Shown here: in pieces, positions 35,362 through 45,302 of the stretch | How the letters are laid out: each line of letters starts with the position of its first letter | Numbering within the stretch: the first letter of the stretch is position 1 | NCBI RefSeq assembly: GCF_006538885.1 | Contig: NZ_BJLY01000004.1 | Span: 186,001 to 250,000 of the forward strand | Direction: 5' to 3' | DNA from: Gluconobacter roseus NBRC 3990 | GTDB taxonomy: Bacteria; Pseudomonadota; Alphaproteobacteria; Acetobacterales; Acetobacteraceae | DNA length: 64,000 bases | Translations under genes and position numbers: made by a program | The notes under the pieces: generated by a model | Database searches by the model: none | What the model was told of the DNA's origin: nothing | The model's input: the letters and a program-made list of their open reading frames with translations, nothing else

Positions 35362-36650
35362 GCCATTCTACGGATCAGGGGCACGTGCCTCCGACAAACC
35401 ATCCGGCACGCACGGGCTCCGGAGCGCGGGGCAAGATCATCCTGCTGGTGGTGGTCCTGCTGGCGATCGCGCTGGCCGCCTGGGGCATCGTACAGCGGGG
35501 AACGCATTATCATTCCCTGACGGGCGCGACGGAAGATGCGGCCATTCCGCCCGTCACCCTGATCACGCCGCAGCCGGGTCCGAAGACACGGCAGGTGGAT
35601 CTGCCGGCCAACCTGGCCGCCTGGTATGAGGCGCCGATCTACGCGCAGGTCTCGGGCTACGTGAAGATGTGGTACAAGGACTACGGCGCGCATGTGAAGC
35701 GCGGTGACGTTCTGGCGGAAATCAGCACGCCAAGCATCGATGCCCAGTTCGAAGCCGCCAAGGCGCATTACAACGTCATTCTGGCGCGCTACAATCTGGC
35801 CGTGATCACGACCCAGCGCTGGACGGCGCTGAAGGGAACGCAGGCTGTGTCCCGTCAGGAAGTGGACGTGCAGGCCGCCAACGCTGCTGCACAGAAAGCC
35901 GAACTCGAAGCCGCGCGTCATGACGTGGACCGTTTTCAGGCTCTCGAAGACTTCAAGAAGATCGTCGCGCCTTTCGATGGCATCGTGACGTCGCGTCTGG
36001 TGAACGTGGGTGATTACGTGAATGCCGGGGGCGGGAACCTCAATTCACGCGGTACGGCCTCCGAGCTGTTCTCGGTCGCCGATGTGCACCGCATGCGTGT
36101 GTTCGTCTCTGTGCCGCAGGACTTCGCGAGCGTCATCTCACCGAAGATCGAGGCCGAATTGACGGTGCCGCAGTATCCGGGAAGCCGCTTCCGGGCGACA
36201 TTCCTTGCAACAGCCAATGCCTTCAATGCCGCGACCCGTACGGTCACGACCGAGCTGACGCTGGATAACAGCGACAATCTGCTATGGCCGAACTCTTATG
36301 CCACGGCCCATATTTCGGCTCCGGGAAACCCGAACATCCTGATCCTGCCGGAAGGCGCAATCATCTTCCGGGCTGAAGGGACGCAGGTGGCCAAGGTCAT
36401 CAACAACCATGCCCATCTGGTGAACGTGAAAGTCGGCATCAATTTCGGGACGACAGTTCAGGTGCTCAGCGGTATTACAAAAGACGACCGCGTGGTTGCC
36501 AACCCTACGGCTGATCTGCTGGAAGGGGACGAGGTCAAGATCGTCCCGACCACACCGGGATACAACACGCCGAGCAAGGCGCAGCAGGATGCCGATCAGC
36601 AGCCTGTCCGTCAGCATGATGCAAACCCTGAGGAGGCCGGATCTCGCTGA
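35358..36650 (+). CDS. RND efflux membrane-fusion (periplasmic adaptor) protein
   Basis: A 430-aa HlyD/AcrA-type adaptor. One N-terminal membrane helix (KIILLVVVLLAIALAAWGIV) is followed by the lipoyl half-motifs AQVSGYVKMWYKDYGAHVKRG and FKKIVAPFDGIVTSRLVNVGD, an alpha-hairpin between them, then beta-barrel and membrane-proximal domains. The GTG start overlaps the permease stop (GTGA) and has an AAGGAG site. Unlike AcrA it is anchored by an uncleaved helix rather than a lipid, since no lipobox is seen. The tail is Gln/Asp-rich. Confidence 0.92.
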   Translation: MSHSTDQGHVPPTNHPARTGSGARGKIILLVVVLLAIALAAWGIVQRGTHYHSLTGATEDAAIPPVTLITPQPGPKTRQVDLPANLAAWYEAPIYAQVSGYVKMWYKDYGAHVKRGDVLAEISTPSIDAQFEAAKAHYNVILARYNLAVITTQRWTALKGTQAVSRQEVDVQAANAAAQKAELEAARHDVDRFQALEDFKKIVAPFDGIVTSRLVNVGDYVNAGGGNLNSRGTASELFSVADVHRMRVFVSVPQDFASVISPKIEAELTVPQYPGSRFRATFLATANAFNAATRTVTTELTLDNSDNLLWPNSYATAHISAPGNPNILILPEGAIIFRAEGTQVAKVINNHAHLVNVKVGINFGTTVQVLSGITKDDRVVANPTADLLEGDEVKIVPTTPGYNTPSKAQQDADQQPVRQHDANPEEAGSR

Positions 36651-38305
36651 TGAAACCGGAATGTTCCCAGTCATCTCCAGCCACCCCGGCCTCTTCCAGA
36701 CGTAACCGCTCCAGGTGGCGAATCACGACGGCTCTGGCTGGCGTGCTCTCGATCGGGCTGGCTTCATGTGATCTGGCGCCGGAATATCATCCCCAGAAAT
36801 TCCTCTATCCCGACGGCTGGGAAGGGAAGGGGCTGATGGTCAACGCGCAGCCCGCGGATGGTGCTGTTCGCAGCGACTGGTGGACCATGTTCAACGATCC
36901 CATCCTTGATGGGCTTGAAAGGCGCATGCTGGCCGTCAATCCCGACCTGCAGGCACAGGCGGAAGCCTTCACGCAGGCCCGGGATGTGGCCCGCGAGACG
37001 GAAAGCCGTCTGTATCCGCAGGTCACCGGTGCTGCTCACATGAGCGACAACAAGGGTTCCGTAGGCCGGCTGTATAACAACACGGCCACCAGCAGCAGCC
37101 TCGTCTATGAATCCAATCAGGCTTACAGCGGCGCTGCAACCTGGGAACCGGATTTCTGGGATTCAATCCGCAACACCACGCGGATGCAGAAAAACCTCGC
37201 ACAGGCTTCGGCGGGCCAGTATGCGCTCGCACGACTGAGCTTGGAGGCCGAACTGGCGTCGGATTACATCGCGCTGCGCGGACTGGATGCGCAGAATGCG
37301 GTCTATGATGACTCCATCCGCTACTTCCATGCCGCGGTTGAAATCACGGAACTGCGTCAGGCGGGGTCAATCGGTGCGGGTCTCGATGTCTCGCGTGCAG
37401 AAACGCAGCTTTATTCGGCACAGGCCGGAAAGAGCAATCTGATCGCCCGGCGCAATGTCATGGAACATGCGATCGCAGTTCTGCTGAACACGGCTCCAGC
37501 AGGTTTCCATATCGCGCCCGTCAAGGACGTGAAGATGCATTTCGGGGTCGTGAAAATCGACGCCGGACTGCCTGCCTCGCTGCTTGAGCGCCGTCCGGAT
37601 ATCGCAATCGCTGAGCGCCAGATGGCCGCGTCGGCTCGTGCGATCGGCGTGTCACGTGCCGCCTTCTATCCGCACATCACCTTCAGCGCCGAGGGCGGCT
37701 TCGAGGATGGTGGGTTCGATCTCGCCAGCATCTCCCGGGCTTTCTGGAAGATTGCGGTTCAGGCGGTTGAACCGGCCTTTACGGGTGGCCTACGGCGTGC
37801 GGCCCTGCAACGGTCCTGGTCGCAGTACCGGGAGATGGTGGACAACTACCGCTCCGTGGTCCTTTCGGCGTTTCAGGACGTTGAGGATGGTCTGACGCAG
37901 ACAAGGCAGTTCAAGATCGCACAGGACCAGCAGCAGAAAGCGGTGGAAGCCGCGCTGCGGACGCAGAACATGACCATGGCGCTCTATACTGGCGGTCTGT
38001 CGAACTATCTTGATGCCCTCGTGGCGCAGCAGGATGCGCTTCAGGCGCGTCTGGCCGAGGTCGAGGTGCAGACGGCGCAGGTCCAGTCCTCCGTGCGTCT
38101 GGTCCGTGCCTTGGGTGGTGGCTGGAGCACGGCTGACCTGCCGGGTATCAAACAGATCGATCCGTTCGGTCCGCTTCAGTATAACAATCTGCGCACTCCG
38201 AAGCCGGTCAATGGCATCGATAATCACGCCAAGCCGCTGGACAATGATCTGCGCGGTGATCAGGTGTCGGCGAATGTCCAGCAAGGCTTGACGAAACGGC
38301 CCTGA
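36650..38305 (+). CDS. RND efflux outer-membrane factor (NodT/OprM type lipoprotein)
   Basis: A 551-aa outer-membrane channel. The N-terminus has the lipobox LASCDLAPEYHPQ at about residues 36-48. Two outer_membrane_efflux (OEP) repeats follow, with DWWTMFNDPILDGLERRMLA, GAATWEPDFWDSIRN, ASDYIALRGLDAQNAVYDDS and ASLLERRPDIAIAERQMAA. The last 70 residues extend beyond the usual TolC-like end and are polar. The ATG overlaps the fusion-protein stop, making a tightly coupled three-gene pump operon. rplK begins 99 bases downstream with no clear terminator between. Confidence 0.93.
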   Translation: MKPECSQSSPATPASSRRNRSRWRITTALAGVLSIGLASCDLAPEYHPQKFLYPDGWEGKGLMVNAQPADGAVRSDWWTMFNDPILDGLERRMLAVNPDLQAQAEAFTQARDVARETESRLYPQVTGAAHMSDNKGSVGRLYNNTATSSSLVYESNQAYSGAATWEPDFWDSIRNTTRMQKNLAQASAGQYALARLSLEAELASDYIALRGLDAQNAVYDDSIRYFHAAVEITELRQAGSIGAGLDVSRAETQLYSAQAGKSNLIARRNVMEHAIAVLLNTAPAGFHIAPVKDVKMHFGVVKIDAGLPASLLERRPDIAIAERQMAASARAIGVSRAAFYPHITFSAEGGFEDGGFDLASISRAFWKIAVQAVEPAFTGGLRRAALQRSWSQYREMVDNYRSVVLSAFQDVEDGLTQTRQFKIAQDQQQKAVEAALRTQNMTMALYTGGLSNYLDALVAQQDALQARLAEVEVQTAQVQSSVRLVRALGGGWSTADLPGIKQIDPFGPLQYNNLRTPKPVNGIDNHAKPLDNDLRGDQVSANVQQGLTKRP

Positions 38306-38404
38306 CTGGTCTAGGGGTCCGCCTCACTTCGAACGCGGGAGGAGCTGGCACGGCCGACTCCGTTGAACCGCGGTTCGGGAACGACAAACAGGGGAGTCCC
38401 GGAT

Positions 38405-38839
38405 ATGGCCAAAAAAGTTGTTGGCTACATCAAGCTTCAGATCCCGGCTGGTAAAGCCAATCCTTCTCCGCCGGTTGGTCCGGCTCTGGGTCAGCGCGGC
38501 CTGAACATCATGCAGTTCTGCAAGGAGTTCAACGCCAAGACCCAGCAGCTCGAGCCCGGCATGCCGATCCCGGTGGTCATCACCGCCTATGCGGATCGCA
38601 CGTTCTCCTTCATCACGAAGACGCCGCCGAACACGTACTTCCTGCTGAAGGCTGCCAAAATTTCCAAGGGCAGCCAGACGGTTGGCAAGTCTGCTGCGGT
38701 TGGTTCCGTGACGACGGCTCAGCTTCGCGAGATCGCTGAGACGAAGTTCAAGGACATGAACGCCAACGACATTGACGGTGCCGTGCGCATGCTCGCCGGT
38801 TCTGCCAAGTCGATGGGCCTGAACGTGGTGGAGGGCTGA
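38405..38839 (+). CDS. rplK: 50S ribosomal protein L11
   Basis: A 144-aa protein of the GTPase-associated centre of 23S rRNA. The Pro-rich N-domain [20 protein letters not shown] and the C-terminal RNA-binding [20 protein letters not shown] are complete. The ATG at 38405 has a GGGGAG site; the frame is open further upstream but that is leader. A possible promoter (TTGACG at 38288 and CTAGGG at 38311) lies at the end of the efflux gene. secE and nusG, which often precede rplK, are absent. Confidence 0.97.
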   Translation: MAKKVVGYIKLQIPAGKANPSPPVGPALGQRGLNIMQFCKEFNAKTQQLEPGMPIPVVITAYADRTFSFITKTPPNTYFLLKAAKISKGSQTVGKSAAVGSVTTAQLREIAETKFKDMNANDIDGAVRMLAGSAKSMGLNVVEG

Positions 38840-38843
38840 TATC

Positions 38844-39536
38844 ATGGCCAAGAACAAGCGTCTGAACGCCGCACAGGCAACTGTCGAGCGTAATAAGCCG
38901 TATGGTCTGTCCGAGGCTGTCGCTCTGGTAAAGAGCAACGCCAAGGCAAAGTTCGACGAGACGATCGAAATCTCGCTGAACCTTGGCATTGACCCGCGTC
39001 ATGCTGACCAGATGGTCCGTGGTCTGATCTCCCTGCCGAACGGCACGGGCAAGACCCTTCGCGTCGGCGTTTTCGCCCGTGGCCCGAAGGCTGAAGAAGC
39101 CTTGGCTGCCGGTGCAGAAGTTGTCGGTGCGGAAGATCTGGCTGAAAAGATCCAGGCTGGCGAAATCGATTTCGACCGCTGCATTGCAACGCCGGACATG
39201 ATGGCTCTCGTGGGTCGTCTCGGTAAGATCCTCGGCCCGCGTGGTCTGATGCCGAACCCGCGTCTCGGCACGGTGACCATGGACGTCAAGGGTGCCATCA
39301 CGGCAGCCAAGTCCGGTCAGGTCGAATACCGCGCCGAGAAGGCCGGTATCATCCACGCTGGCGTTGGCAAGGCTTCCTTCGACGAAGCCAAGCTCGTCGA
39401 GAACATCAACGCTCTGGTCGACGCCGTGCAGAAGGCTCGTCCGACGGGTGCCAAGGGTACGTATCTGAAGAAGGCAGCTCTGTCTTCCACGATGGGCCCG
39501 GGTGTTCGCGTTGACGTTGCGAGCTTCGAAGCCTGA
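38844..39536 (+). CDS. rplA: 50S ribosomal protein L1
   Basis: A 230-aa protein of the mobile L1 stalk, which helps release deacylated tRNA and in many bacteria represses translation of its own mRNA. Conserved segments include [20 protein letters not shown], the invariant [19 protein letters not shown] and [20 protein letters not shown]. It starts 4 bases after rplK, so the pair is co-translated. Confidence 0.97.
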   Translation: MAKNKRLNAAQATVERNKPYGLSEAVALVKSNAKAKFDETIEISLNLGIDPRHADQMVRGLISLPNGTGKTLRVGVFARGPKAEEALAAGAEVVGAEDLAEKIQAGEIDFDRCIATPDMMALVGRLGKILGPRGLMPNPRLGTVTMDVKGAITAAKSGQVEYRAEKAGIIHAGVGKASFDEAKLVENINALVDAVQKARPTGAKGTYLKKAALSSTMGPGVRVDVASFEA

Positions 39537-39842
39537 TTGACAGGAGGTCTTCCTTCTGGGAAAGACCTCCACGAAATGACGTCATGCCTTCGGGTATGAT
39601 GGCTTAGGGGTGGCCTGCTTCGGCGGGCTGCTTCCAAACCTGTCCAAGACCGCACGTGGACCTTCGGGGCTTTAAGGATCTTTCGGGATCGCGGGCGTCA
39701 GACGGGGCGACAGTATTAGTGGCTCTGCTGCGATGTGCTGGGTTCGCTCACTTCTGTGGACAGGCGAGCGGGACCGCTTCGAAAGAGGTGGTTCCATGGG
39801 TAACCTGGTCCGGTGAAAGCTGGACTGACGAGGAGACAGGTT
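39537..39842 (+). promoter_or_regulatory. rplJ leader (probable L10-L12 autoregulatory RNA)
   Basis: A 306-base untranslated stretch before rplJ. It opens with a strong hairpin, GGAGGTCTT-CCTTCTGGG-AAGACCTCC (39544-39571), which may terminate or process the rplKA transcript. Several further stem candidates follow up to the ribosome site AGGAG at 39831-39835. Leaders here bind the L10(L12)4 complex and repress rplJL translation in well-studied bacteria. The match is by position and structure potential only; no consensus was scored. Confidence 0.6.
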
Positions 39843-40367
39843 TTGGACCGTACGGAAAAACGGGCCTTTGTTGAGTTCCTCGCCGATGTGTTTGGCAGCA
39901 CGTCCATGGTTGTCGTCACCCAGAACAAGGGTCTGACGGTTGCCGATGTGACGGAACTGCGTCGACGCATTCGTGCGGCAGGGGCGACATACAAGGTTGC
40001 GAAGAACCGGCTGGCCAGCCGTGCTCTGGATGGGACCCAATTCGACGGCATCGCGCCGCTGCTCAAGGGACCGACCGCGCTTGCGTGGTCCGAAGACCCG
40101 GCAGCAGTGGCAAAGGTGATCGTCGAGTTCGCCAAGACGAACGACAAACTGGTGGTACTTGGTGGTGCCCTCGGTTCCCAGACGCTTGGCGTCGATGGAA
40201 TCAAGGCCCTTGCCGAGCTGCCGTCGCTGGACGAGCTGCGCGCAAAGCTGGTGGGTATGATCAATACCCCGGCCACGCGTATTGCAGGTGTTGTCCAGGC
40301 GCCGGCTGGCCAGCTTGCTCGCGTCTTTGGCGCCTATGCCAAGGCCGGCGAAGCAGAAGCCGCCTGA
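39843..40367 (+). CDS. rplJ: 50S ribosomal protein L10
   Basis: A 174-aa protein that anchors the L7/L12 stalk. The TTG at 39843 is taken as the start: it gives (M)[19 protein letters not shown], aligning with the usual MDRxEK start of alphaproteobacterial L10, and lies seven bases after AGGAG. The frame is open upstream to an ATG at 39813, but that would add ten unrelated residues and skip the ribosome site. [11 protein letters not shown] and the C-terminal L12-binding helix ([16 protein letters not shown]) are present. The rare start codon may be part of feedback control. Confidence 0.95.
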   Translation: MDRTEKRAFVEFLADVFGSTSMVVVTQNKGLTVADVTELRRRIRAAGATYKVAKNRLASRALDGTQFDGIAPLLKGPTALAWSEDPAAVAKVIVEFAKTNDKLVVLGGALGSQTLGVDGIKALAELPSLDELRAKLVGMINTPATRIAGVVQAPAGQLARVFGAYAKAGEAEAA

Positions 40368-40434
40368 GAATGAAGGTCTGCGTTGCGGCGTAGGCTTGAA
40401 CCTGATCAACAGTACATCATATTAGGATAAGACC

Positions 40435-40809
<375 letters not shown>

Positions 40810-40821
40810 TTCACTGACTTC

Positions 40822-40847
40822 AGGCTGCACCGCTCGCGGAGCAGCCT
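40822..40847 (+). other. Hairpin after rplL (attenuator or processing site)
   Basis: AGGCTGC (40822-40828) pairs with GCAGCCT (40841-40847) around a 12-base loop. A second stem GGCGGG...CCCGCC lies at about 40867-40893. No T run follows, so read-through into rpoBC is likely to be only partly reduced. A hairpin at this place fits the partial transcription drop between rplL and rpoB known from other bacteria. Confidence 0.5.
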
Positions 40848-40896
40848 CTGCCTGGCAGACAGATGGGGCGGGGATCGCATGCGGTTCCCGCCCGAT

Positions 40897-40925
40897 TTGC
40901 CGTTGGAGCAAAACGGGCGTATAGT
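40897..40925 (+). promoter_or_regulatory. Candidate sigma-70 promoter for rpoBC
   Basis: TTGCCG at 40897-40902 and TATAGT at 40920-40925 are separated by 17 bases, giving a start site about 120 bases before the rpoB ATG. It lies just after the rplL-rpoB hairpins and would allow rpoBC expression independent of ribosomal protein genes. Confidence 0.55.
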
Positions 40926-41049
40926 GCGCGGCTCGCCACGTACTGAAAATTTCATAATGACCGGTCGTTCCGGTCGTCCGCAATGCTGGGGCCAGATTCC
41001 CAGCGCCGTTTACGGGCGACTCGAAGGTCTGGTGCAGAGGGCAGAAGAG

Positions 41050-44000
41050 ATGAACGCGATCACCAAATCGTTCACGGGACGCAAAAGGATCCGCAAAAGT
41101 TTCGGGCGTATTCCCGAAATTGCGCCGATGCCCAATTTGATCGACGTGCAGCGCGCCTCCTATGAGGCATTCCTGCAGATGAACGTGAGCCCTGACAGCC
41201 GGCAGGATGCCGGGCTTCAGGAAGTCTTCCGTTCGGTTTTTCCGATCAACGATTTTGCGGGTCGCGGTCGTCTGGACTTCATGTCCTACGAATTCGAAGA
41301 TCCGAAATATGACGTCGAAGAATGCATTCAGCGCGGTCTGACCTATGCAGCGCCGCTGAAAGTCATTCTTCGTCTGACGACGTGGGACATCGACGAGGAT
41401 ACGGGCTCACGCTCGATCCACGACATGAAGGAGCAGCCGGTTTACATGGGCGACATGCCGCTCATGACCGATAACGGCACCTTCATCATCAATGGCACCG
41501 AGCGTGTCATCGTCTCGCAGATGCATCGTAGCCCTGGCGTGTTCTTTGATCACGACAAGGGCAAGACGCATTCTTCGGGCAAATACCTCTTTGCTGCCCG
41601 CGTCATTCCGTATCGTGGTTCCTGGCTCGATTTCGAATTCGATGCCAAGGACCTGATCTATGTCCGCATCGACCGCAAGCGCAAGCTGCCGGTCACCACG
41701 CTTCTTTATGCGCTTGAAGGTGCAAACTACCTCGCGCAGCGTGAGCAGAAGATTGCGGACGGTGGCGATGTCGAGGGTCTCGATATCCGCGGCATGGATC
41801 AGGATGAAATCCTGTCCTATTTCTATGAAGCCGTGCCGTTCACCCGTCTGGGTGGCGAATGGGCGCGTCCGTTCGATCCGGATGCCTTCCGTGGCCTGAA
41901 GCTGCTCAGCCCGCTGGTCGATGCCGACACGGGCGAAGTGGTTGCCGAGGCTGATGCCAAGCTGACCGCGCGCATGGTCCGCAAGATCGCGGAAAAGACC
42001 CGCGTCGTGCAGGTCGGTCGCCTCGATATCCTCGGACGCTTCCTGGCCTATGATCTCGTGAACGAGAACACGGGCGAGATTTATGGCGAAGCAGGCGAAG
42101 AGCTGACGGAAGACCGCCTGGCCGCGCTTGAGGAAATGGGGATCACTGAGCTTCCGCTGCTGTCCGTTGACGGTTCGCATGGCCCCTGGATCCGCAACAC
42201 GCTGGCTGCCGACAAGAACAGCTGCCGTGATGAAGCGCTCATCGACATCTACCGCATCATGCGTCCGGGCGAGCCGCCGACCAAGGAAACGGCAGAAGCC
42301 ATGTTCCATGGTCTGTTCTTCGACCAGGGCCGCTATGACCTTTCCGCGGTCGGTCGTGTGAAGATGAACATGCGTCTTGATGTCGACGCGCCGGATACCC
42401 TGCGCGTGCTGCGCAAGGAAGACATTCTGCGCACGATCAAGATCATGTGCGACCTGAAGGATGGTCGCGGTCAGATCGATGATATTGACAACCTTGGTAA
42501 CCGTCGTGTCCGCTCTGTCGGCGAACTGATGGAAAACCAGTATCGCGTTGGCCTGCTCCGCATGGAGCGCGCTATCCGCGAGCGTATGGGTTCCGTCGAT
42601 ATCGATACGGTCATGCCGCATGACCTGATCAACGCGAAGCCGGCTGCCGCTGCCGTGCGTGAGTTCTTCGGCTCCTCGCAGCTCAGCCAGTTCATGGACC
42701 AGACGAACCCGCTCTCCGAAGTGACGCACAAGCGTCGTCTTTCGGCGCTTGGCCCGGGCGGTCTGACCCGTGAGCGTGCAGGCTTCGAAGTCCGTGACGT
42801 TCATCCGACGCATTACGGCCGTATCTGCCCGATCGAGACGCCGGAAGGCCCGAACATCGGTCTGATCAACTCGCTGTCGACCTATGCCAAGGTGAACAAG
42901 TACGGCTTCATCGAGACGCCGTATCGTCTGGTGGAAGAGGGCGTTCTTCAGGATGGCTGGAAATATCTTTCCGCCATGGAAGAAGAGAAGCTCGTCGTCG
43001 CCCAGGCTGATGCCAAGCAGAACGACCAGGGTCGCCTGACGGACGAACTCGTTTCCGTTCGTCGCTCGGGTGACTTCCGCGTCGTTCCGCCGGAGCAGGT
43101 CACGGCCTGTGACGTTTCGCCGAAGCAGCTTGTCTCTGTTGCTGCCGCGCTCATTCCGTTCCTTGAGAACGATGACGCCAACCGCGCATTGATGGGCGCG
43201 AACATGCAGCGTCAGGCCGTGCCGCTGGTGAAGGCTGATGCCTCGCTGGTCGGTACCGGCATGGAAGCTGCTGTGGCGCATGACTCGGGTGCGACCATCG
43301 TGGCCAAGCGCCGCGGCGTGGTTGACCAGATCGATGGTGCCCGTATCGTCGTCCGTGCAACGGATGAAGCTGGTGCCACGCAGGGTGTCGATATCTATCG
43401 TCTGCGCAAGTATATGCGCTCCAACCAGTCCACCTGCATCAACCAGCGTCCGCTGGTAAAGGTCGGTGACACGGTTCATGCCGGCGACATCATCGCCGAT
43501 GGTCCGTCCACCGAGCTGGGTGAACTGGCTCTGGGCCGCAACGTGCTCGTCGCGTTCATGCCCTGGAACGGTTACAACTTCGAAGATTCCATCCTGATCT
43601 CCGAGCGTATTGCCCGTGACGACGTCTTCACTTCGATCCATATCGAAGAGTTCGAAGTCATGGCTCGTGATACGAAGCTGGGTCAGGAAGAAATCACGCG
43701 TGACATTCCGAATGTCGGTGAGGAAGCCCTGCGTAACCTCGACGAAGCCGGTATCGTCTATGTTGGCGCCGAGGTGAACCCGGGCGACATTCTCGTTGGC
43801 AAGGTGACGCCGAAGGGTGAAAGCCCGATGACGCCTGAAGAAAAGCTTCTGCGCGCCATCTTCGGCGAAAAGGCTTCCGATGTCCGTGACACGTCCCTGA
43901 AGCTGCCGCCTGGCACGACGGGTACGATTGTCGACGTTCGCGTCTTCTCCCGCCGTGGCGTGGACAAGGACGAGCGTGCGATGGCCATCGAGCGTGCCGA

Positions 44001-45222
44001 AATCGAGCGTCTCACCAAGGACCGTGACGACGAGCGTGGCATTCAGGAGCGCAGCTTCTACAACCGTCTGCGTGAGCGTCTGGTTGGTCAGACGGCCGGT
44101 GCCGGCTTCAAGGGCATCCGCTCCGGTACGCCGATCACAGAAGAAGTTCTGGACGAGCATCATCGTGCGACCTGGGCTAGCATCACGGTCACATCCGACG
44201 AAGTTATGGCGGAGCTTGAAAAGCTGCGTGGTGAGTTCAAGGAAGCGACCCGCCGGATCGATGCGCGTTTCGACAGCAAGGTCGAGAAGCTGCAGCGTGG
44301 TGACGAGCTGCCGCCTGGCGTGATGAAGATGGTCAAGGTCTTCGTTGCCGTGAAGCGCAAGCTTCAGCCGGGTGACAAGATGGCTGGTCGTCACGGTAAC
44401 AAGGGTGTCGTCTCCCGCGTTGTTCCAGTTGAGGATATGCCTTTCCTTGAGAATGGTCAGGCCGTCGACATCGTACTGAACCCGCTGGGTGTGCCGTCGC
44501 GCATGAACATCGGTCAGATCCTCGAAACCCATCTGGGCTGGGCCTGTGCCAATATCGGCGCAAGCATCGGTGATATGGTGGACGAGTATCAGCGGACCGG
44601 TGAGCGCAAGCAGGAGCTGCTGGATCGTCTGCATGAAGTCTATGGCGATGTCATCTTCAACGAAGATGTGGCGACCCTGCCAAACGAACAGCTGATCGAG
44701 CTTGCGAACAACCTTCGCAAGGGTCTGCCGATCGCAACGCCGGTGTTTGACGGTGCCTCCATCCCGGACATCGAAGAGATGCTCGAGAAGGCTGGCGTCA
44801 ACAAGTCGGGCCAGTCGCAGCTGATCGATGGTCGTACGGGTGAGCCGTTCGAGCGTCAGACGACGGTTGGCTATATCTACATGCTGAAGCTGCATCACCT
44901 TGTCGATGACAAGATCCATGCCCGTTCGATCGGTCCTTACTCGCTCGTCACGCAGCAGCCGCTGGGTGGTAAGGCGCAGTTCGGTGGTCAGCGCTTTGGT
45001 GAAATGGAAGTGTGGGCCCTTGAGGCATACGGTGCAGCCTACACGCTGCAGGAAATGCTGACGGTGAAGTCGGATGACGTGTCCGGCCGTACCAAGGTCT
45101 ACGAGGCAATCGTTCGCGAGCAGGACGATTTCGAAGCAGGCATTCCGGAGAGCTTCAACGTTCTGATCAAGGAACTGAAGTCGCTCGGCCTGAACGTCGA
45201 ACTCGAGCAGAGCGGGCTTTAA
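41050..45222 (+). CDS. rpoB: RNA polymerase beta subunit
   Basis: A 1390-aa protein. With RpoC it forms the catalytic centre of RNA polymerase. The rifampicin region reads [20 protein letters not shown], then [20 protein letters not shown], with wild-type-like residues at the classic sites. [37 protein letters not shown] and [14 protein letters not shown] are all intact. The ATG at 41050 (AGAAGAG site) gives the usual start; the frame is open upstream in the leader, which is not protein. It ends 80 bases before rpoC. Confidence 0.97.
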   Translation: MNAITKSFTGRKRIRKSFGRIPEIAPMPNLIDVQRASYEAFLQMNVSPDSRQDAGLQEVFRSVFPINDFAGRGRLDFMSYEFEDPKYDVEECIQRGLTYAAPLKVILRLTTWDIDEDTGSRSIHDMKEQPVYMGDMPLMTDNGTFIINGTERVIVSQMHRSPGVFFDHDKGKTHSSGKYLFAARVIPYRGSWLDFEFDAKDLIYVRIDRKRKLPVTTLLYALEGANYLAQREQKIADGGDVEGLDIRGMDQDEILSYFYEAVPFTRLGGEWARPFDPDAFRGLKLLSPLVDADTGEVVAEADAKLTARMVRKIAEKTRVVQVGRLDILGRFLAYDLVNENTGEIYGEAGEELTEDRLAALEEMGITELPLLSVDGSHGPWIRNTLAADKNSCRDEALIDIYRIMRPGEPPTKETAEAMFHGLFFDQGRYDLSAVGRVKMNMRLDVDAPDTLRVLRKEDILRTIKIMCDLKDGRGQIDDIDNLGNRRVRSVGELMENQYRVGLLRMERAIRERMGSVDIDTVMPHDLINAKPAAAAVREFFGSSQLSQFMDQTNPLSEVTHKRRLSALGPGGLTRERAGFEVRDVHPTHYGRICPIETPEGPNIGLINSLSTYAKVNKYGFIETPYRLVEEGVLQDGWKYLSAMEEEKLVVAQADAKQNDQGRLTDELVSVRRSGDFRVVPPEQVTACDVSPKQLVSVAAALIPFLENDDANRALMGANMQRQAVPLVKADASLVGTGMEAAVAHDSGATIVAKRRGVVDQIDGARIVVRATDEAGATQGVDIYRLRKYMRSNQSTCINQRPLVKVGDTVHAGDIIADGPSTELGELALGRNVLVAFMPWNGYNFEDSILISERIARDDVFTSIHIEEFEVMARDTKLGQEEITRDIPNVGEEALRNLDEAGIVYVGAEVNPGDILVGKVTPKGESPMTPEEKLLRAIFGEKASDVRDTSLKLPPGTTGTIVDVRVFSRRGVDKDERAMAIERAEIERLTKDRDDERGIQERSFYNRLRERLVGQTAGAGFKGIRSGTPITEEVLDEHHRATWASITVTSDEVMAELEKLRGEFKEATRRIDARFDSKVEKLQRGDELPPGVMKMVKVFVAVKRKLQPGDKMAGRHGNKGVVSRVVPVEDMPFLENGQAVDIVLNPLGVPSRMNIGQILETHLGWACANIGASIGDMVDEYQRTGERKQELLDRLHEVYGDVIFNEDVATLPNEQLIELANNLRKGLPIATPVFDGASIPDIEEMLEKAGVNKSGQSQLIDGRTGEPFERQTTVGYIYMLKLHHLVDDKIHARSIGPYSLVTQQPLGGKAQFGGQRFGEMEVWALEAYGAAYTLQEMLTVKSDDVSGRTKVYEAIVREQDDFEAGIPESFNVLIKELKSLGLNVELEQSGL

Positions 45223-45302
45223 TTGCCCGCTCCCTCCTTCTCGCCACGGTTCATTTTTAAGGTGTCCGCGGGACGCCGCGGTACACATTGGGGTTTCGGC
45301 GC

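Noticed and set aside
41407-45288. A 1293-codon open frame antisense to rpoB
   Set aside because: It is an artefact of strong codon bias in a highly expressed GC-rich gene. The translation has no recognisable domain and the sense strand is unambiguous RpoB.
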